Assembly (NCBI GenBank): GCA_009778295.1
Contig: WRKB01000272.1
Location: 1 to 8,416, forward strand
From: Betaproteobacteria bacterium
Lineage (GTDB): Bacteria > Desulfobacterota > Desulfovibrionia > Desulfovibrionales > Desulfovibrionaceae
Reading direction: 5' to 3'
DNA length: 8,416 nt
Below the pieces are notes generated by a model, which was not told the origin of the DNA, did no database searches, and saw nothing but the letters and a program-made list of their open reading frames with translations. The position numbers and the translations under genes were made by a program. Shown here piece after piece: positions 1-6,703 of this stretch (its first letter is position 1; each line of letters starts with the position of its first letter).

Positions 1-1077
1 CAGTGTATCAAAAATACACGTTTCCACCTTGGAATATGCCTTAGCATCAATTCCCTTGAGGCCGATAGAAAAGTACAGCTGTTGCAGATCCGTCTCAAGG
101 CCTACACCGGCAATATCTTCTCCCAGACCAGATTCAATCAGGGACCGTCGCAAGGGGGAACCAGGCAGGCCGAGCAGAATATGCTCCAGCATTTCAAAGG
201 CCAAGGCTTCTTCTGTCTTGCCGCTCTCGCAGAGCAGCCAGTTCACAGTAAGCATCGCGCGAGATTCATCCTCGCCGGCAGGATAGACGCGTTCAATAAG
301 CCGGGGTGCGCCACGACGCGGCTGAAGGGGAATATTTGAATCCACAGGCTCGGCGGAAAAGCAGGCAAGCTCCCCGGCCAAACGCTTCAGGCGTACTTCC
401 TCTGGATCATTTCCCCAAAAAAAGAACCAGGCGTTCGAGGGGTGGTAATAACGGGCGTGGAAGGCTTTGAAAGCAGCATAGTTAAGCTGTAGAATATTCT
501 CGGGCTCGCCGCCCGAGTCCAGGCTGTAAAGCATATCCGGAAATACGGCATGTTGCGACTGCTCGCCCAACATGGACTCCGGAGAGGAATAAACACCTTT
601 CATTTCATTGTAGACAACGCCTTTGTAGACCCATGGCGCGCCTTCTTCAGCCGACACATGCCAACCTTCCTGGTAGAAGGTGTCTTCCGTAATGCGTGGA
701 TGGAAAACAGCATCCAGATAGACATCAACCAGATTGTAAAAATCCTGAAGGTTAGCGCTTGCCACCGGATAACAGGTTTTATCCGGAAAGGTGAAGGCAT
801 TCAGAAAGGTCTGCAGAGACCCTTTAAGTAATTCAACAAAGGGTTCACGCGTGGGGAAACGCTCCGAACCGCAAAGCACGGAATGTTCCAAAATATGGGC
901 CACCCCAGTTGAATCCGTCGGGGGAGTACGAAAACTGACGCCAAAACACTTATTTTCATCTTGATTACAAACGGAAAGCAGCTGTGCGCCTGTGGCAATG
1001 TGGCGCCATAAACGAGCTACACCGGAGAGTTCTTGAACTGCTTCCTCACGAACAAGTTCAAAACCATGAGCCTGCAT
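1..1077 (-). CDS. M16C family zinc metalloprotease, presequence-protease-like (N-terminal part)
   Basis: An unbroken frame of 359 codons runs from ATG at 1077 off the left edge, so the C-terminal part is missing (family members are usually near 950-1000 residues). The inverted zinc motif HILEH lies at residues 61-65 (H61, E64, H65). A downstream VVYNEMKG segment supplies a likely third ligand, E158, 93 residues after H65, close to the spacing in presequence protease PreP. The surrounding HSVLCGS, FLNAF and FYQEGWH stretches are typical of the M16C group (PreP, Cym1), which degrades free peptides in a closed chamber. Residues H61 and H65 would bind zinc and E64 would be the catalytic base. The start is supported by AGGAG (1083-1087 on the complement) 5 bases upstream. 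I see no signal peptide, so a cytoplasmic location is likely. No convincing sigma-70 promoter was found upstream. The family call is firm; the substrate is unknown. Confidence 0.93.
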   Translation of the reverse strand, partial: MQAHGFELVREEAVQELSGVARLWRHIATGAQLLSVCNQDENKCFGVSFRTPPTDSTGVAHILEHSVLCGSERFPTREPFVELLKGSLQTFLNAFTFPDKTCYPVASANLQDFYNLVDVYLDAVFHPRITEDTFYQEGWHVSAEEGAPWVYKGVVYNEMKGVYSSPESMLGEQSQHAVFPDMLYSLDSGGEPENILQLNYAAFKAFHARYYHPSNAWFFFWGNDPEEVRLKRLAGELACFSAEPVDSNIPLQPRRGAPRLIERVYPAGEDESRAMLTVNWLLCESGKTEEALAFEMLEHILLGLPGSPLRRSLIESGLGEDIAGVGLETDLQQLYFSIGLKGIDAKAYSKVETCIFDTL

Positions 1078-1303
1078 AGTCGCTCCTGAAAAGAGTGTAT
1101 ACAAGTGAAATGATCTATAGGGCGATAAGGAGGGACGCAAGTTGCTGTTTGTCAAAAGCCAAAAGAATCAGCCTGCTCATCGATACAGCATGCAAGCGCG
1201 CATGCGGATAGCAAACGAGCATATCTACTCGTAGACGGTAATTCTGGCATTCAACAACATGCGGGCTAGTTACGCAATGCGTAACGATGTCCATAAAAAA
1301 AGG
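1078..1303. other. intergenic region upstream of the M16 protease gene
   Basis: No gene is visible in these 226 bases, which separate two minus-strand units. Two symmetric motifs stand out: GCATGC repeated at 1188-1193 and 1200-1205 (6-base loop), and a 17-bp palindrome at 1269-1285. A TTGACA on the minus strand (1150-1155) has no acceptable -10 at 16-18 bp. A TATAGA (1114-1119) has only TTGCGT at 15 bp. The protease promoter therefore cannot be placed with confidence. Confidence 0.6.
1269..1285. repeat. perfect 8-1-8 palindrome
   Basis: GTTACGCA (1269-1276) and TGCGTAAC (1278-1285) are exact reverse complements around a single A at 1277. This can be read as a 6-bp stem GTTACG/CGTAAC with a CAATG loop, or as a dyad for a dimeric DNA-binding protein. 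It lies 18 bp past the stop codon of the minus-strand gene ending at 1304. On the minus strand the T7 run comes before the dyad, and on the plus strand an A-run follows, so it does not look like a standard intrinsic terminator in either direction. Confidence 0.55.
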
Positions 1304-1687
1304 TCAACTGTTCGCCGCTTTCAGCGTTTGTTCCACCATTTCGACAGCGGATTCAGCGTCCGCCCCCATGCCGCACAGGCTGCGCACGGCCAGCATTAAC
1401 ATATCGAACTGCAATACCATTTCCGCATTGCCGTTGCGAATAACACAACGATCGCCCAAGACGGACAGGCGATAGGCCCGGCGTTGGCGTTCCTCACCAG
1501 AATGCCTGACCAAATAATAAATATGCTCATTTGTATCAGTAACATACAGTTTTTGCCGAGTAAGCGTTCCGCTCTCTTCATCGTACCAGGAGCATTCGGC
1601 AAAAAGGCGGCCCCGGAAAAAGATATCCGCACCATTGTCATGCTTGAGGCTGACATCTTCCATAGCTCTGTGCCCAGTTCCGGCCAT
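1304..1687 (-). CDS. conserved-looking hypothetical protein, 127 aa
   Basis: I do not recognise this protein. ATG at 1687 follows a purine-rich ribosome site GAGGAGAG (1692-1699 on the complement) 4 bases upstream. The protein is soluble, with no signal peptide or membrane segment. Residues 8-75 are rich in charged and aromatic residues, look beta-rich, and include an AECSWYDEESG segment. Residues 90-127 look helical and contain LCGMGADAESAVEMVEQTL. The gene starts 33 bp after the stop of the HTH gene in the same direction, so the two probably share the promoter at 2025-2053. No terminator hairpin was found after the stop, only a T7 run. It is preferred over an overlapping 106-aa frame because of its ribosome site and sensible composition. 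Function unknown. Confidence 0.75.
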   Translation of the reverse strand: MAGTGHRAMEDVSLKHDNGADIFFRGRLFAECSWYDEESGTLTRQKLYVTDTNEHIYYLVRHSGEERQRRAYRLSVLGDRCVIRNGNAEMVLQFDMLMLAVRSLCGMGADAESAVEMVEQTLKAANS

Positions 1688-1720
1688 TGCACTCTCCTCT
1701 CGTTGAACATCAACAATAAA

Positions 1721-2005
1721 CTAATCTAGTAATTTTAACTGGATATACGAAGGTTTATCCTTCTCCCGTGGCTGGGGTACCGATAAAACTCCTCCCGTCG
1801 GGGGGAGAGGAAGCTCGCCGTCACCAAAGAGATCAGAGCCGCCACGTTCAGCCCAGAATGCCTGCAAGTCCGTACGTGAAATACGATATTCTCTACCGAG
1901 CCGCGCTGCGTATAACGCCCCGTTTTTTATTGCGCGCCGCAGTGTCTCGGCATGGCAACTCAGAAGGACGGCTGCCTCCGCCAGAGTGAACGTGGTCTTG
2001 GTCAT
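1721..2005 (-). CDS. MerR/excisionase-type helix-turn-helix DNA-binding protein
   Basis: A 94-aa protein. Residues 5-52 match the HTH_17 (excisionase family) pattern. The TLAEAAVLL helix leads into the recognition helix ETLRRAIKNG, then a wing with LGREYRI, then DLQAFW. This fold occurs in phage and transposon excisionases and in small chromosomal regulators such as BldC. The residues after 55 are acidic and proline-rich (LPLPP), probably disordered. Start choice: AAGGTGG (2013-2019 on the complement) is 7 bases from ATG at 2005 but only 1 base from ATG at 2011, so 2005 is preferred; the longer form would add MR. It is the first gene of a two-gene minus-strand unit and has its own near-consensus promoter. 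No integrase lies nearby, so a regulator seems more likely than a true excisionase. Target unknown. Confidence 0.85.
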   Translation of the reverse strand: MTKTTFTLAEAAVLLSCHAETLRRAIKNGALYAARLGREYRISRTDLQAFWAERGGSDLFGDGELPLPPTGGVLSVPQPREKDKPSYIQLKLLD

Positions 2006-2024
2006 CCGCATTCCACCTTAAAAA

Positions 2025-2053
2025 AATATACCACTCTAATCAACTCTTGTCAA
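2025..2053 (-). promoter_or_regulatory. near-consensus sigma-70 promoter for the HTH gene
   Basis: On the minus strand TTGACA (2048-2053, 6 of 6) is followed after exactly 17 bp by TATATT (2025-2030, 5 of 6). Initiation 6-7 bases beyond the -10 would fall at A2019 or A2018. The message would then begin with the ribosome site itself (AAGGTGG) and have a leader of only about 13-14 bases. The flanks are strongly AT-rich. Confidence is high for the promoter and moderate for the exact start. Confidence 0.8.
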
Positions 2054-2073
2054 CATACTTAAACTAAAAACTA

Positions 2074-2169
2074 TTCTAGAAAATTTTAAGAAAAAGGAGA
2101 GGGCTATAACCTGATTTAGTCGATTAGATTCGACTATCAACAACTAGATATCTAATGAAATCATTTCAT
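2074..2169. promoter_or_regulatory. AT-rich cluster of palindromes upstream of rfbF
   Basis: Four dyads lie in 96 bp between the divergent HTH and rfbF genes. They are TTCTAGAA (2074-2081), TAGTCGA/TCGACTA (2117-2123 and 2130-2136, 6-base spacer), TAGATATCTA (2145-2154) and ATGAAAT/ATTTCAT (2155-2161 and 2163-2169). A possible -10 for the rfbF operon, TATAAC (2105-2110), lies just before the second dyad but lacks a recognisable -35. The dyads could be operators, perhaps for the neighbouring HTH protein, but some may arise by chance in AT-rich DNA. The rest of the leader (2170-2287) shows nothing I can name. Confidence 0.4.
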
Positions 2170-2287
2170 CAGGCATTACAGAATGGCTCCTCGCCGGCAT
2201 CGGGACTTCACCTTCCAGACGCTTCCTGGTAGGCTGCGCTCATCGACATCTAAGAGCCAGCATGCTTTCTTAATGAGGAACAACAAT

Positions 2288-3055
2288 ATGAAAGTGATCA
2301 TCCTATGTGGCGGCAAAGGTACCCGTTTGCGTGAAGAGACAGAATTTAAGCCGAAGCCGATGGTAGAGATCGGCGGTCTCCCGATTATCTGGCACATCAT
2401 GGCGCGCTACGCCCGCTTCGGCTTCAAGGATTTTGTTTTGCCTCTCGGCTATAAAGGCGAAGTGCTCAAACAATATTTCCATGACTATAAATTTCGCAAT
2501 ACGGATTTTACTGTAGATTTAGGCACCGGCATCAGCACATTGCATGAAGACACGCCTAAAGTGGACTGGAAGATTACCCTGTGCGATACAGGACAGGAAA
2601 CACTTAAAGGTGGACGTATCAAACGTATCGCCCAGCATATTGATACCGAACGCTTTATGGTGACCTACGGCGATGGCGTTGCTGATATTGATATCAATAA
2701 GCTCTTAGCTTTTCACAGAAAATCTGGCTCGATTGCCACTTTTACCGGGGTACGCATGCCATCGCGCTTTGGTGCCGTAAGGACTGATGGACAGGGAAAA
2801 ATTCTTTCTTGGGAAGAGAAACCTGTGCTGGATGCGTATATTAACTGCGGCTTTTTTGTTTTCAAAAGTGAATTTCTTGATTATCTGAGCGAAGACGAGA
2901 GCTGTGATCTGGAAAAAGAACCTCTGGAGCGACTGGCCGAGGAAGGACAACTTTCCATGTACCCTCATGACGGCCAGTGGCAGTGTATGGACACCTTGCG
3001 CGACTCCCAGAAGCTGAACTCTCTGTGGGATGCGGGCAAAGCCTTCTGGCTCTGA
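2288..3055 (+). CDS. rfbF: glucose-1-phosphate cytidylyltransferase
   Basis: A 255-aa protein, the usual length for RfbF. It makes CDP-D-glucose from CTP and alpha-D-glucose 1-phosphate in the cytoplasm, the first step to CDP-linked 6-deoxy and 3,6-dideoxy sugars. The N-terminus MKVIILCGGKGTRLREET is the nucleotide-binding loop of sugar nucleotidyltransferases, followed by PKPMVEIGG (residues 22-30), the RfbF signature with the substrate-contacting Lys. YGDGVADID (127-135) carries the metal-binding Asp region, and MDTLRD near the C-terminus is also typical. Start: ATG at 2288 follows GAGGAA (2275-2280) at 7 bases and begins exactly where homologues begin. The frame is open upstream to 2183, but the extra residues match nothing in the family. 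First gene of the plus-strand operon, 66 bp ahead of rfbG. Confidence 0.95.
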   Translation: MKVIILCGGKGTRLREETEFKPKPMVEIGGLPIIWHIMARYARFGFKDFVLPLGYKGEVLKQYFHDYKFRNTDFTVDLGTGISTLHEDTPKVDWKITLCDTGQETLKGGRIKRIAQHIDTERFMVTYGDGVADIDINKLLAFHRKSGSIATFTGVRMPSRFGAVRTDGQGKILSWEEKPVLDAYINCGFFVFKSEFLDYLSEDESCDLEKEPLERLAEEGQLSMYPHDGQWQCMDTLRDSQKLNSLWDAGKAFWL

Positions 3056-3121
3056 GCAGGTTAGCCTCAAGAATGCAATACTGCACGCGTAAAATACTCT
3101 AAGGCAAATAAGGATGCTTCC

Positions 3122-4222
3122 ATGTTTGCAAATATATACAAGGACAAGCGGGTTTTCATCACCGGACATACAGGCTTCAAAGGTTCCTGGCTAGCGGCTT
3201 GGCTCATACACCTTGGCGCAAACATTGCTGGTTTTGCGGATCGTGTACCGACCAGCCCTTCAAATTTCAAAGCACTGGGTCTTGCGGAGCAGATACAGGA
3301 TATCCGCGGGGATGTACGCGATCGCAATGCGGTTCTCACCGCGATGCGGACTTTCGCGCCGGATATGGTGTTTCATCTAGCAGCCCAGGCCCTGGTGCGG
3401 ACTTCGTACCAGGAACCCGCGCTCACCTTCGAAACCAACGCCATGGGGACTCTGAACATTCTGGAAGCGGTGCGCGCTACGCCTTCGGTCAAAGCTGTCG
3501 TCTGCATCACAAGTGATAAATGCTATCGCAATGACGAATGGGTCTGGGGCTATCGCGAGCAGGATCACCTGGGGGGAGAAGACCCCTACAGCGCCTCCAA
3601 GGGCTGTGCTGAAATTGTTGCACACTCGTATTTCAAATCCTTTTTCAAGAATGGCCCGGCCTGTGCAACAACCCGCGCGGGGAACGTCATCGGCGGCGGG
3701 GATTGGGCTCTGGACCGCATCGTGCCGGACTGCGCGCGCGCCTGGAACGCGGGCGAGGAGGTGCAGATCCGCAATCCGTACGCCACTCGCCCCTGGCAAC
3801 ATGTCCTTGAGCCGCTTTCCGGCTACCTGTGGCTGGGGGCGCGGCTTGTCACCGAAACACAGGCCCCCTTTCCGCTCACAGGCGAAGCATACAACTTCGG
3901 TCCGGCGGCGGATGTGAACAATACAGTGGCCGAGGTGGTGAATGCTCTGGCTCTGCACTGGCCGGGATTCAGCAGCAAAATGAACCACGATTGCGCACCG
4001 GGGATGAGGGAATGCACGCTGCTCAAACTATGCTGTGACAAAGCTCTCGCCAGCCTCGGCTGGAAAGCTACGCTGGATTTTGAGGAATGCATCCGCTATA
4101 CAGCCGAATGGTACCGGGCTTATTACGCCTCGGATGGACCGGACATGCTGACTTTCACTCTCGGACAGCTTTCAGCCTACACCGTAGCTGCCGAGGCCAG
4201 GGGGTTGCCGTGGACCAAATGA
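3122..4222 (+). CDS. rfbG: CDP-glucose 4,6-dehydratase
   Basis: A 366-aa extended short-chain dehydrogenase/reductase. It converts CDP-D-glucose to CDP-4-keto-6-deoxy-D-glucose using bound NAD. The NAD loop GHTGFKG is at residues 15-21. TSDKCYRNDEWVWGYRE (130-146) is the hallmark of RfbG, with the SDK segment at the dehydratase site. The catalytic YSASK (Y156, K160) follows. RAGNVIGGGDW and RPWQHVLEPLSGY are further dehydratase-family segments. The start ATG at 3122 follows AAGGA (3110-3114) at 7 bases. The stop overlaps the start of the next gene (ATGA, 4219-4222), which implies translational coupling. Together with RfbF this completes the CDP-4-keto-6-deoxyglucose branch. No break or missing residue was seen. 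Confidence 0.96.
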   Translation: MFANIYKDKRVFITGHTGFKGSWLAAWLIHLGANIAGFADRVPTSPSNFKALGLAEQIQDIRGDVRDRNAVLTAMRTFAPDMVFHLAAQALVRTSYQEPALTFETNAMGTLNILEAVRATPSVKAVVCITSDKCYRNDEWVWGYREQDHLGGEDPYSASKGCAEIVAHSYFKSFFKNGPACATTRAGNVIGGGDWALDRIVPDCARAWNAGEEVQIRNPYATRPWQHVLEPLSGYLWLGARLVTETQAPFPLTGEAYNFGPAADVNNTVAEVVNALALHWPGFSSKMNHDCAPGMRECTLLKLCCDKALASLGWKATLDFEECIRYTAEWYRAYYASDGPDMLTFTLGQLSAYTVAAEARGLPWTK

Positions 4223-4740
4223 ATGTGCAAGGTTTGGAGGTTGATGCCGGCATTATGGGGGTTGTGCTTCAGGAACTTGCAGTCATCCCCAATGATAACG
4301 GCCCGGTGTTGCGCATGCTCAGGCCAGACTGGCCATTGTTTGCAGGTTTCGGAGAGCTGTATTTTTCCGAGGTGTTGCCGGGAGCGGTCAAAGCCTGGAA
4401 ATGTCATAGTCGGCAGACGCAGCATCTGGCTGTGCCTGTGGGGCGGCTGAAGCTGGTGCTTTATGATTCCAGATCGGATTCGGACAGCTTCGGTCGGATC
4501 CGGGAATATCTTCTGGGCAGGCCGGACTGCTACCGGCTGTTGCGCATCCCGCCTGGGGTCTGGTACGGTTTTACTGCCATCGGCCCTGAAAAGGCCTTGA
4601 TCTGCAATTGTGCGGATTTGCCACATGATCCGGCGGAATCTTCGCGCAAGCCCTACGATTCACTTGATATTCCCTACCGTTTTGCGTTATCGGAAAAAAG
4701 CGTGAACGACGTATTGCAAAAAACAAATTGCATACGATAG
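4219..4740 (+). CDS. RmlC/FdtA-like cupin, probable nucleotide-sugar 3,5-epimerase or ketoisomerase
   Basis: A 173-aa single-domain cupin. Family features in order are GFGELYFSEVLPGAVKAW (43-60), then VPVGRLKLVLYDSR (72-85), then RIPPGVWYGFTAIG (109-122), then the PYDSLDIPYRF tail (145-155). These match the dTDP-4-dehydrorhamnose 3,5-epimerase-related group. By position it should act on CDP-4-keto-6-deoxyglucose made by RfbF and RfbG. Oddity: where many relatives have W-H-x-H (first His being the likely base), this protein has W60-K61-C62-H63, so one His is Lys. Start: ATG at 4219 overlaps the rfbG stop. GTG at 4210 in the same frame, 5 bases after AGGGGG (4199-4204), is a real alternative and would add three residues. 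The lipoprotein gene follows 25 bp later. The class is fairly sure; the exact reaction is not. Confidence 0.82.
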   Translation: MNVQGLEVDAGIMGVVLQELAVIPNDNGPVLRMLRPDWPLFAGFGELYFSEVLPGAVKAWKCHSRQTQHLAVPVGRLKLVLYDSRSDSDSFGRIREYLLGRPDCYRLLRIPPGVWYGFTAIGPEKALICNCADLPHDPAESSRKPYDSLDIPYRFALSEKSVNDVLQKTNCIR

Positions 4741-4765
4741 CGATTAATTTAAGAAGGGAAGCATC

Positions 4766-5356
4766 ATGAGACACCATGTTCGATCTTTTGTTCTGGCCAT
4801 GTTGATTGCTGTTCTATTCACGCTGGGCGCCTGCGCTCCCAGCAGCACTGTGCGCCTGTTATACCGTCCAGCGGACGCTCCCCAGATTCCTGCTCCCACA
4901 GCTCCGAGCATCTCCGTCGTTCAATTCAAAGATACCCGTTCCAATTCCTACATCGGCGTCCGGAGTGACAACACCCCCTTTATTCCTAACGGCACGGTGC
5001 CTGACTGGGTGACCCAGTCACTTGCGGATGCGCTCACGCGGCAAGGGCTGCGCGTTACCTATGCCCAGAACCTCGAAACAGCCCGGGCCTCACAGCCGCA
5101 ATATATTTTGACGGGCGAACTGCAAGAGGTATGGATACGGGAAAATTCCAGAACCGACATCTCAGCCAGCGTCAAAGCCTTCATTTCCGTCATTGGCCAC
5201 AAGGGTAAGCTGATCAGCGAAGGTATGACCTCATCCCTGAGCAAACAAGGCTTACCTGGAAGTGCGGCTGCGGAGGAATTGCTCTACAATACTCTACAAG
5301 AACTTGTGCAGTCTGTGGCGAACAAGACGCAACAAGCCATTGCGGCCCAGCGTTAG
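4766..5356 (+). CDS. small outer-membrane lipoprotein, possibly YajG-like
   Basis: A 196-aa protein with a type II signal: basic MRHHVR, a hydrophobic stretch at 7-20, and lipobox L20-G-A-C23. Ala at +2 after the Cys favours outer-membrane sorting. The mature domain opens with a strand (SISVVQFKDTRS), then VPDWVTQSLADALTRQGLRV (helix and strand), YILTGELQEVWI and a C-terminal helix. This alpha/beta order resembles YajG-type and ABC-transport-auxiliary lipoproteins, but that is a fold-level impression only. A good ribosome site AAGGGA (4754-4759) sits 6 bases before ATG. It lies 25 bp after the cupin gene and is likely the last gene of the sugar operon, which hints at an envelope or polysaccharide link. 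Lipoprotein nature is firm; function unknown. Confidence 0.85.
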   Translation: MRHHVRSFVLAMLIAVLFTLGACAPSSTVRLLYRPADAPQIPAPTAPSISVVQFKDTRSNSYIGVRSDNTPFIPNGTVPDWVTQSLADALTRQGLRVTYAQNLETARASQPQYILTGELQEVWIRENSRTDISASVKAFISVIGHKGKLISEGMTSSLSKQGLPGSAAAEELLYNTLQELVQSVANKTQQAIAAQR

Positions 5357-5438
5357 CGTCGCATCCCGCGAACGGGAGCAATTCCACAAACAGCGTAGCG
5401 TACCTTGCGCGCAAGACGCTTCAGTTTGCGCACATCTT

Positions 5439-5455
5439 GGAAAGGCGCGCCTTTT
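5439..5455 (+). terminator. candidate intrinsic terminator after the rfb-type operon
   Basis: AAAGGCGCGCCTTT (5441-5454) is a perfect 14-bp palindrome. It can form AAAGG-CGCG-CCTTT followed by a short T-rich stretch (TTTTCGTTCCGTTT). It sits 82 bp after the lipoprotein stop. The stem is short and the T-run imperfect, so termination is plausible rather than proven. A second weak hairpin, TCCCG-CGAA-CGGGA (5364-5377), lies just after the stop but lacks a T-run. Confidence 0.4.
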
Positions 5456-5587
5456 CGTTCCGTTTGAACCCCTTCATAAGGCGTAACATTACACCAAGCT
5501 CTGCTGGCAACAATCTTCTTGAGAGTGCCGCGTGACGCATGAGCTACTATTGTGAAGTTGGATAATTTTCATTCGACCGGAGCTGCG

Positions 5588-6655
5588 ATGGTTCCAAGAC
5601 ATTGTGCGGTCTATCCGCAAAAAAAATTACGTCACATTCATCCCCGTCAACAGACAACGTTGTACTATGCGCTCGCCGTGATTGTTTCATTCATAGTTCT
5701 TTTCCCATTAACATCCAAAGCCATACAGCTTGAAGGGAACGCAGAGTATAGCCTGTCCTTCGGCAGCCGTGTTCCGGAAACGGCGGCACGCCGGATAGCC
5801 AGGACAGTGGCTTGGCTCGATGCCTTGGAAAAGGCGACGAACAGCTTGCCCACCGCGAGCCTTGTCCAATGGGGTACCGAAGAAACAGTAAATAGACAGG
5901 TGCTGGTGAGCGCCGTAGTTATACCCGCAATAAGCAGCACATCCCAGGGACAGCAGGTTTCTGTGCGAGTCCGCTTGAGCGCCTCGCAACGCACTGTGGA
6001 GGATCGCCTGCGTAAGGCATTGCATGAACAGGAAATACTGCAGTTGCGTGCAGATATACTCAGGCAGGAGAAGGAGAAGGCCGAAGAAGCGTGCAGATTG
6101 ATCGCATTGCCCATCACACCACAGCGGCGCCTAGCCAAAAGAAGCGCAACGAATGAAGCGCGCATTGTCCTCCTTGCGGAGCAACTTGAAGCCTTACGGC
6201 TATTGAGCGCCGCGTTGCCACAACGCGAAGGCGGGCGCTGGCGCACCCCCCAAGAGGCTCTATCCGCCTTGCAACAGGCGGTGGAACTGGACCCGGACTA
6301 TGCGCCCCTGCAGTATCTGCGGGGAGAAATTCTTCTCCAGCTGGACCGACCGCAAGACGCGCTTGCGGCCCTCGACAAAGCTCTGGCGTTGACCCCAGAG
6401 CTTGCGGGCGCATTATATACGCGTGGACTTGCCTACCTGAGGCTGCAACTGCCAACTTTCGCGGAACGCGACTTCAGCGCGGCGCTGGAGCGCAATACTT
6501 CGAATGCCGCCTGGTGGCGCGCCAGAGGCGCATTGCGGATGACCCGTGGTGAAATTGCCCCCATGTGCGAGGATTTTATGCAGGCCTGCGCCAGAGGCGA
6601 CTGCGAAGGGTTGGCTGTTGCACGCGAACGCGGATTGTGCCTGATAGAGAACTAA
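5588..6655 (+). CDS. exported TPR-repeat protein with N-terminal LPP20/FlgT-like region
   Basis: A 355-aa protein. Residues about 22-45 form a signal peptide (YYALAVIVSFIVLFPLTSKA, likely cut after SKA), so the protein is periplasmic or surface-associated. Residues 48-140 (GNAEYSLSFG, AARRIARTVAWLDALEKA, SVRVRLSA) resemble the pattern of LPP20/FlgT N-terminal domains: strand, helix of small Ala-rich turns, strands. This assignment is tentative. Residues 134-170 look like a charged coiled coil. Three TPR units follow at about 239-272, 273-306 and 307-340, where ALYTRGLAYLRL and related lines show the repeat. The tail has four Cys (residues 327, 334, 339 and 351) in a C-x6-C-x4-C-x11-C pattern, possibly disulfide-bonded. 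Start: ATG at 5588 follows GGAG (5579-5582) at 5 bases. GTG at 5552 in frame has no ribosome site. Function unknown. Confidence 0.82.
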   Translation: MVPRHCAVYPQKKLRHIHPRQQTTLYYALAVIVSFIVLFPLTSKAIQLEGNAEYSLSFGSRVPETAARRIARTVAWLDALEKATNSLPTASLVQWGTEETVNRQVLVSAVVIPAISSTSQGQQVSVRVRLSASQRTVEDRLRKALHEQEILQLRADILRQEKEKAEEACRLIALPITPQRRLAKRSATNEARIVLLAEQLEALRLLSAALPQREGGRWRTPQEALSALQQAVELDPDYAPLQYLRGEILLQLDRPQDALAALDKALALTPELAGALYTRGLAYLRLQLPTFAERDFSAALERNTSNAAWWRARGALRMTRGEIAPMCEDFMQACARGDCEGLAVARERGLCLIEN

Positions 6656-6703
6656 GTGAATACTCATGTGTTTTCATGAAGCTGCACGTTTTTTCAGATC
6701 TAC

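Noticed and set aside
1114..1155. Sigma-70 promoter for the M16 protease
   Set aside because: TTGACA at 1150-1155 has no -10 at allowed spacing, and TATAGA at 1114-1119 has only a weak -35 at 15 bp.
1721..2005. HTH protein as the excisionase of an integrated element
   Set aside because: No integrase, attachment repeats or phage genes lie near it, and it is about 5 kb from the tRNA-Leu repeats. The fold is also common in ordinary regulators.
2228..2242. ops/JUMPstart-like CTGGTAGGCTGC before rfbF
   Set aside because: Only a short core (GGTAG) resembles the RfaH-type element, no RfaH-like gene is visible, and the match is within chance.
2183..2287. 35-residue N-terminal extension of RfbF
   Set aside because: The frame is open, but homologues begin at MKVIILCGG, and a good ribosome site (GAGGAA) precedes ATG at 2288.
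3377..3988. Minus-strand 203-codon frame opposite rfbG
   Set aside because: It lies entirely within the firmly identified rfbG and has no ribosome site or family features. It is a shadow of a GC-rich coding sequence.
5665..6246. Minus-strand 193-codon frame opposite the TPR gene
   Set aside because: It is antisense to a gene with a clear signal peptide and TPRs. Its composition (Ser- and Arg-rich) is that of a shadow.
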